Part shown: piece by piece, positions 63,503 to 64,000 of the stretch | How positions within the stretch are numbered: the first letter of the stretch is position 1 | How the letters are laid out: each line of letters opens with the position of its first letter | From: Bifidobacterium commune | Lineage (GTDB): Bacteria > Actinomycetota > Actinomycetes > Actinomycetales > Bifidobacteriaceae | Length of the DNA stretch: 64,000 nt | Reading direction: 5' to 3' | NCBI RefSeq assembly: GCF_900094885.1 | Contig: NZ_FMBL01000003.1 | Location: forward strand, 246,346-310,345 | Translations under genes and position numbers: made by a program | The notes under the pieces: generated by a model | Databases searched by the model: none | Seen by the model: the letters and a program-made list of their open reading frames with translations, nothing else | Told to the model about the DNA's origin: nothing

Positions 63503-64000
63503 ATGAAGATCGTCGTCGCCACACACAACGAAGGCAAATTGCCTGAGATCCGCACCATCATCGAAAATGAGCTTGGAGCGGCGGCGCACCAAGTCGAGCT
63601 GGTTTCCGCAGGCTCGATGAACCTGCCGGATCCGGTCGAAACTGGCGTGACGTTCGAAGAGAATGCATTGATAAAGGCCAGGGATGTGGCCGAGCGGACC
63701 GGATTACCGGCGCTCGCTGACGACAGCGGTCTTATTGTGGACATACTCGGCTCGGCGCCGGGCATCCTTTCGGCGCGCTGGTCCGGTGTCCACGGACATG
63801 ACGGCGCCAACAACGCGCTGCTGCTTTCGCAGCTCGAGGACATTGCCGATGAAAAGCGCGGAGCTCGTTTCTGCTGTGCGGCGGCCCTTGTGATTCCGCA
63901 GGATTGCAAGGAATCGCAGGTGGACGGAACACCGTTGAAGGCACGGAAGATCGTGGAGCTGGGCGAGATGCGCGGTGCGGTGATTCGCGAACCGCGCGGT
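63503..64000 (+). CDS. rdgB: dITP/XTP pyrophosphatase (partial, runs off the window)
   Basis: Removes non-canonical purine nucleotides (dITP, XTP). AAGAAGGA precedes the ATG at 63503; 166 codons are present and the gene continues past the end. Motifs: VVATHNEGKLPEI at the N-terminus, VTFEENALIKARDVAE, LADDSGLIVDILGSAPGILS and SARWSG. The window ends before the C-terminal SHR-type substrate loop. Confidence 0.95.
   Translation, partial: MKIVVATHNEGKLPEIRTIIENELGAAAHQVELVSAGSMNLPDPVETGVTFEENALIKARDVAERTGLPALADDSGLIVDILGSAPGILSARWSGVHGHDGANNALLLSQLEDIADEKRGARFCCAAALVIPQDCKESQVDGTPLKARKIVELGEMRGAVIREPRG

Overview
The window is a GC-rich, gene-dense chromosomal segment of an actinobacterium, almost certainly Bifidobacterium or a close relative. 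Signs are the MutT1-type Nudix/histidine-phosphatase fusion, a DUF3039 protein, the rpmF-yceD-SepIVA-like-coaD order, an IclR/LtbR-like regulator divergent from leuCD, murT/gatD next to dnaB, and a sugar-transporter/alpha-glucosidase/LacI locus. The genus call is inference from gene content and protein style; I recognise no species. No rRNA, tRNA, CRISPR array or intact insertion sequence was found.

Layout. 1-9.3 kb: LtbR-like regulator, leuC, leuD, murA, dnaB (behind a cluster of DnaA boxes) and the lipid II amidation pair murT-gatD. 9.5-10.5 kb: AT-rich pocket with a secreted, cysteine-rich halocin-C8-like bacteriocin candidate and a tiny membrane protein. 10.8-15.4 kb: alpha-glucosidase and sugar transporter, divergent from a LacI regulator that has a T9G10 homopolymer just before its start codon. 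15.7-25 kb: upp, an unknown protein, MutT1-like fusion and ppk on the minus strand; then a PAP2-plsC-gpsA phospholipid operon on the plus strand. 25.4-28.3 kb: an AT-rich island with a BspA-repeat, sortase-anchored surface protein, its strong terminator and a 23-bp tandem repeat upstream. 28.5-40 kb: ddl, CPBP protease, MscS channel, TetR, rpmB, an EmrB/QacA-type exporter, recG, rsmD and trmD.

40.3-43.1 kb: a plus-strand cassette inserted between trmD and rimM. It encodes a DUF1310-like membrane protein, a frameshifted lipase and two small helical proteins, resembling a type VII secretion lipase-effector locus of the 'toxin domain first' type. 43.2-50.2 kb: rimM-khpA-rpsP, an orphan DUF1778-like antitoxin, a membrane EEP phosphatase, ffh and cysS on the minus strand. 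50.3-64 kb: an amidotransferase, an ABC-F ATPase, ilvBN, rnc, rpmF, yceD, a SepIVA/DivIVA-like gene, coaD, DUF3039, pncB, a Pr6Pr membrane protein, rph and the start of the dITP/XTP pyrophosphatase gene.

Most of the window is housekeeping: branched-chain amino acid synthesis (leuCD, ilvBN), peptidoglycan (murA, murT, gatD, ddl), translation and RNA maturation (rpmB, rpmF, rpsP, rimM, khpA, trmD, rsmD, rnc, rph, cysS, ffh), replication and repair (dnaB, recG, MutT1), and cofactors (coaD, pncB). Three accessory cassettes (bacteriocin, BspA adhesin, lipase toxin) interrupt this backbone and hold most of the novelty.
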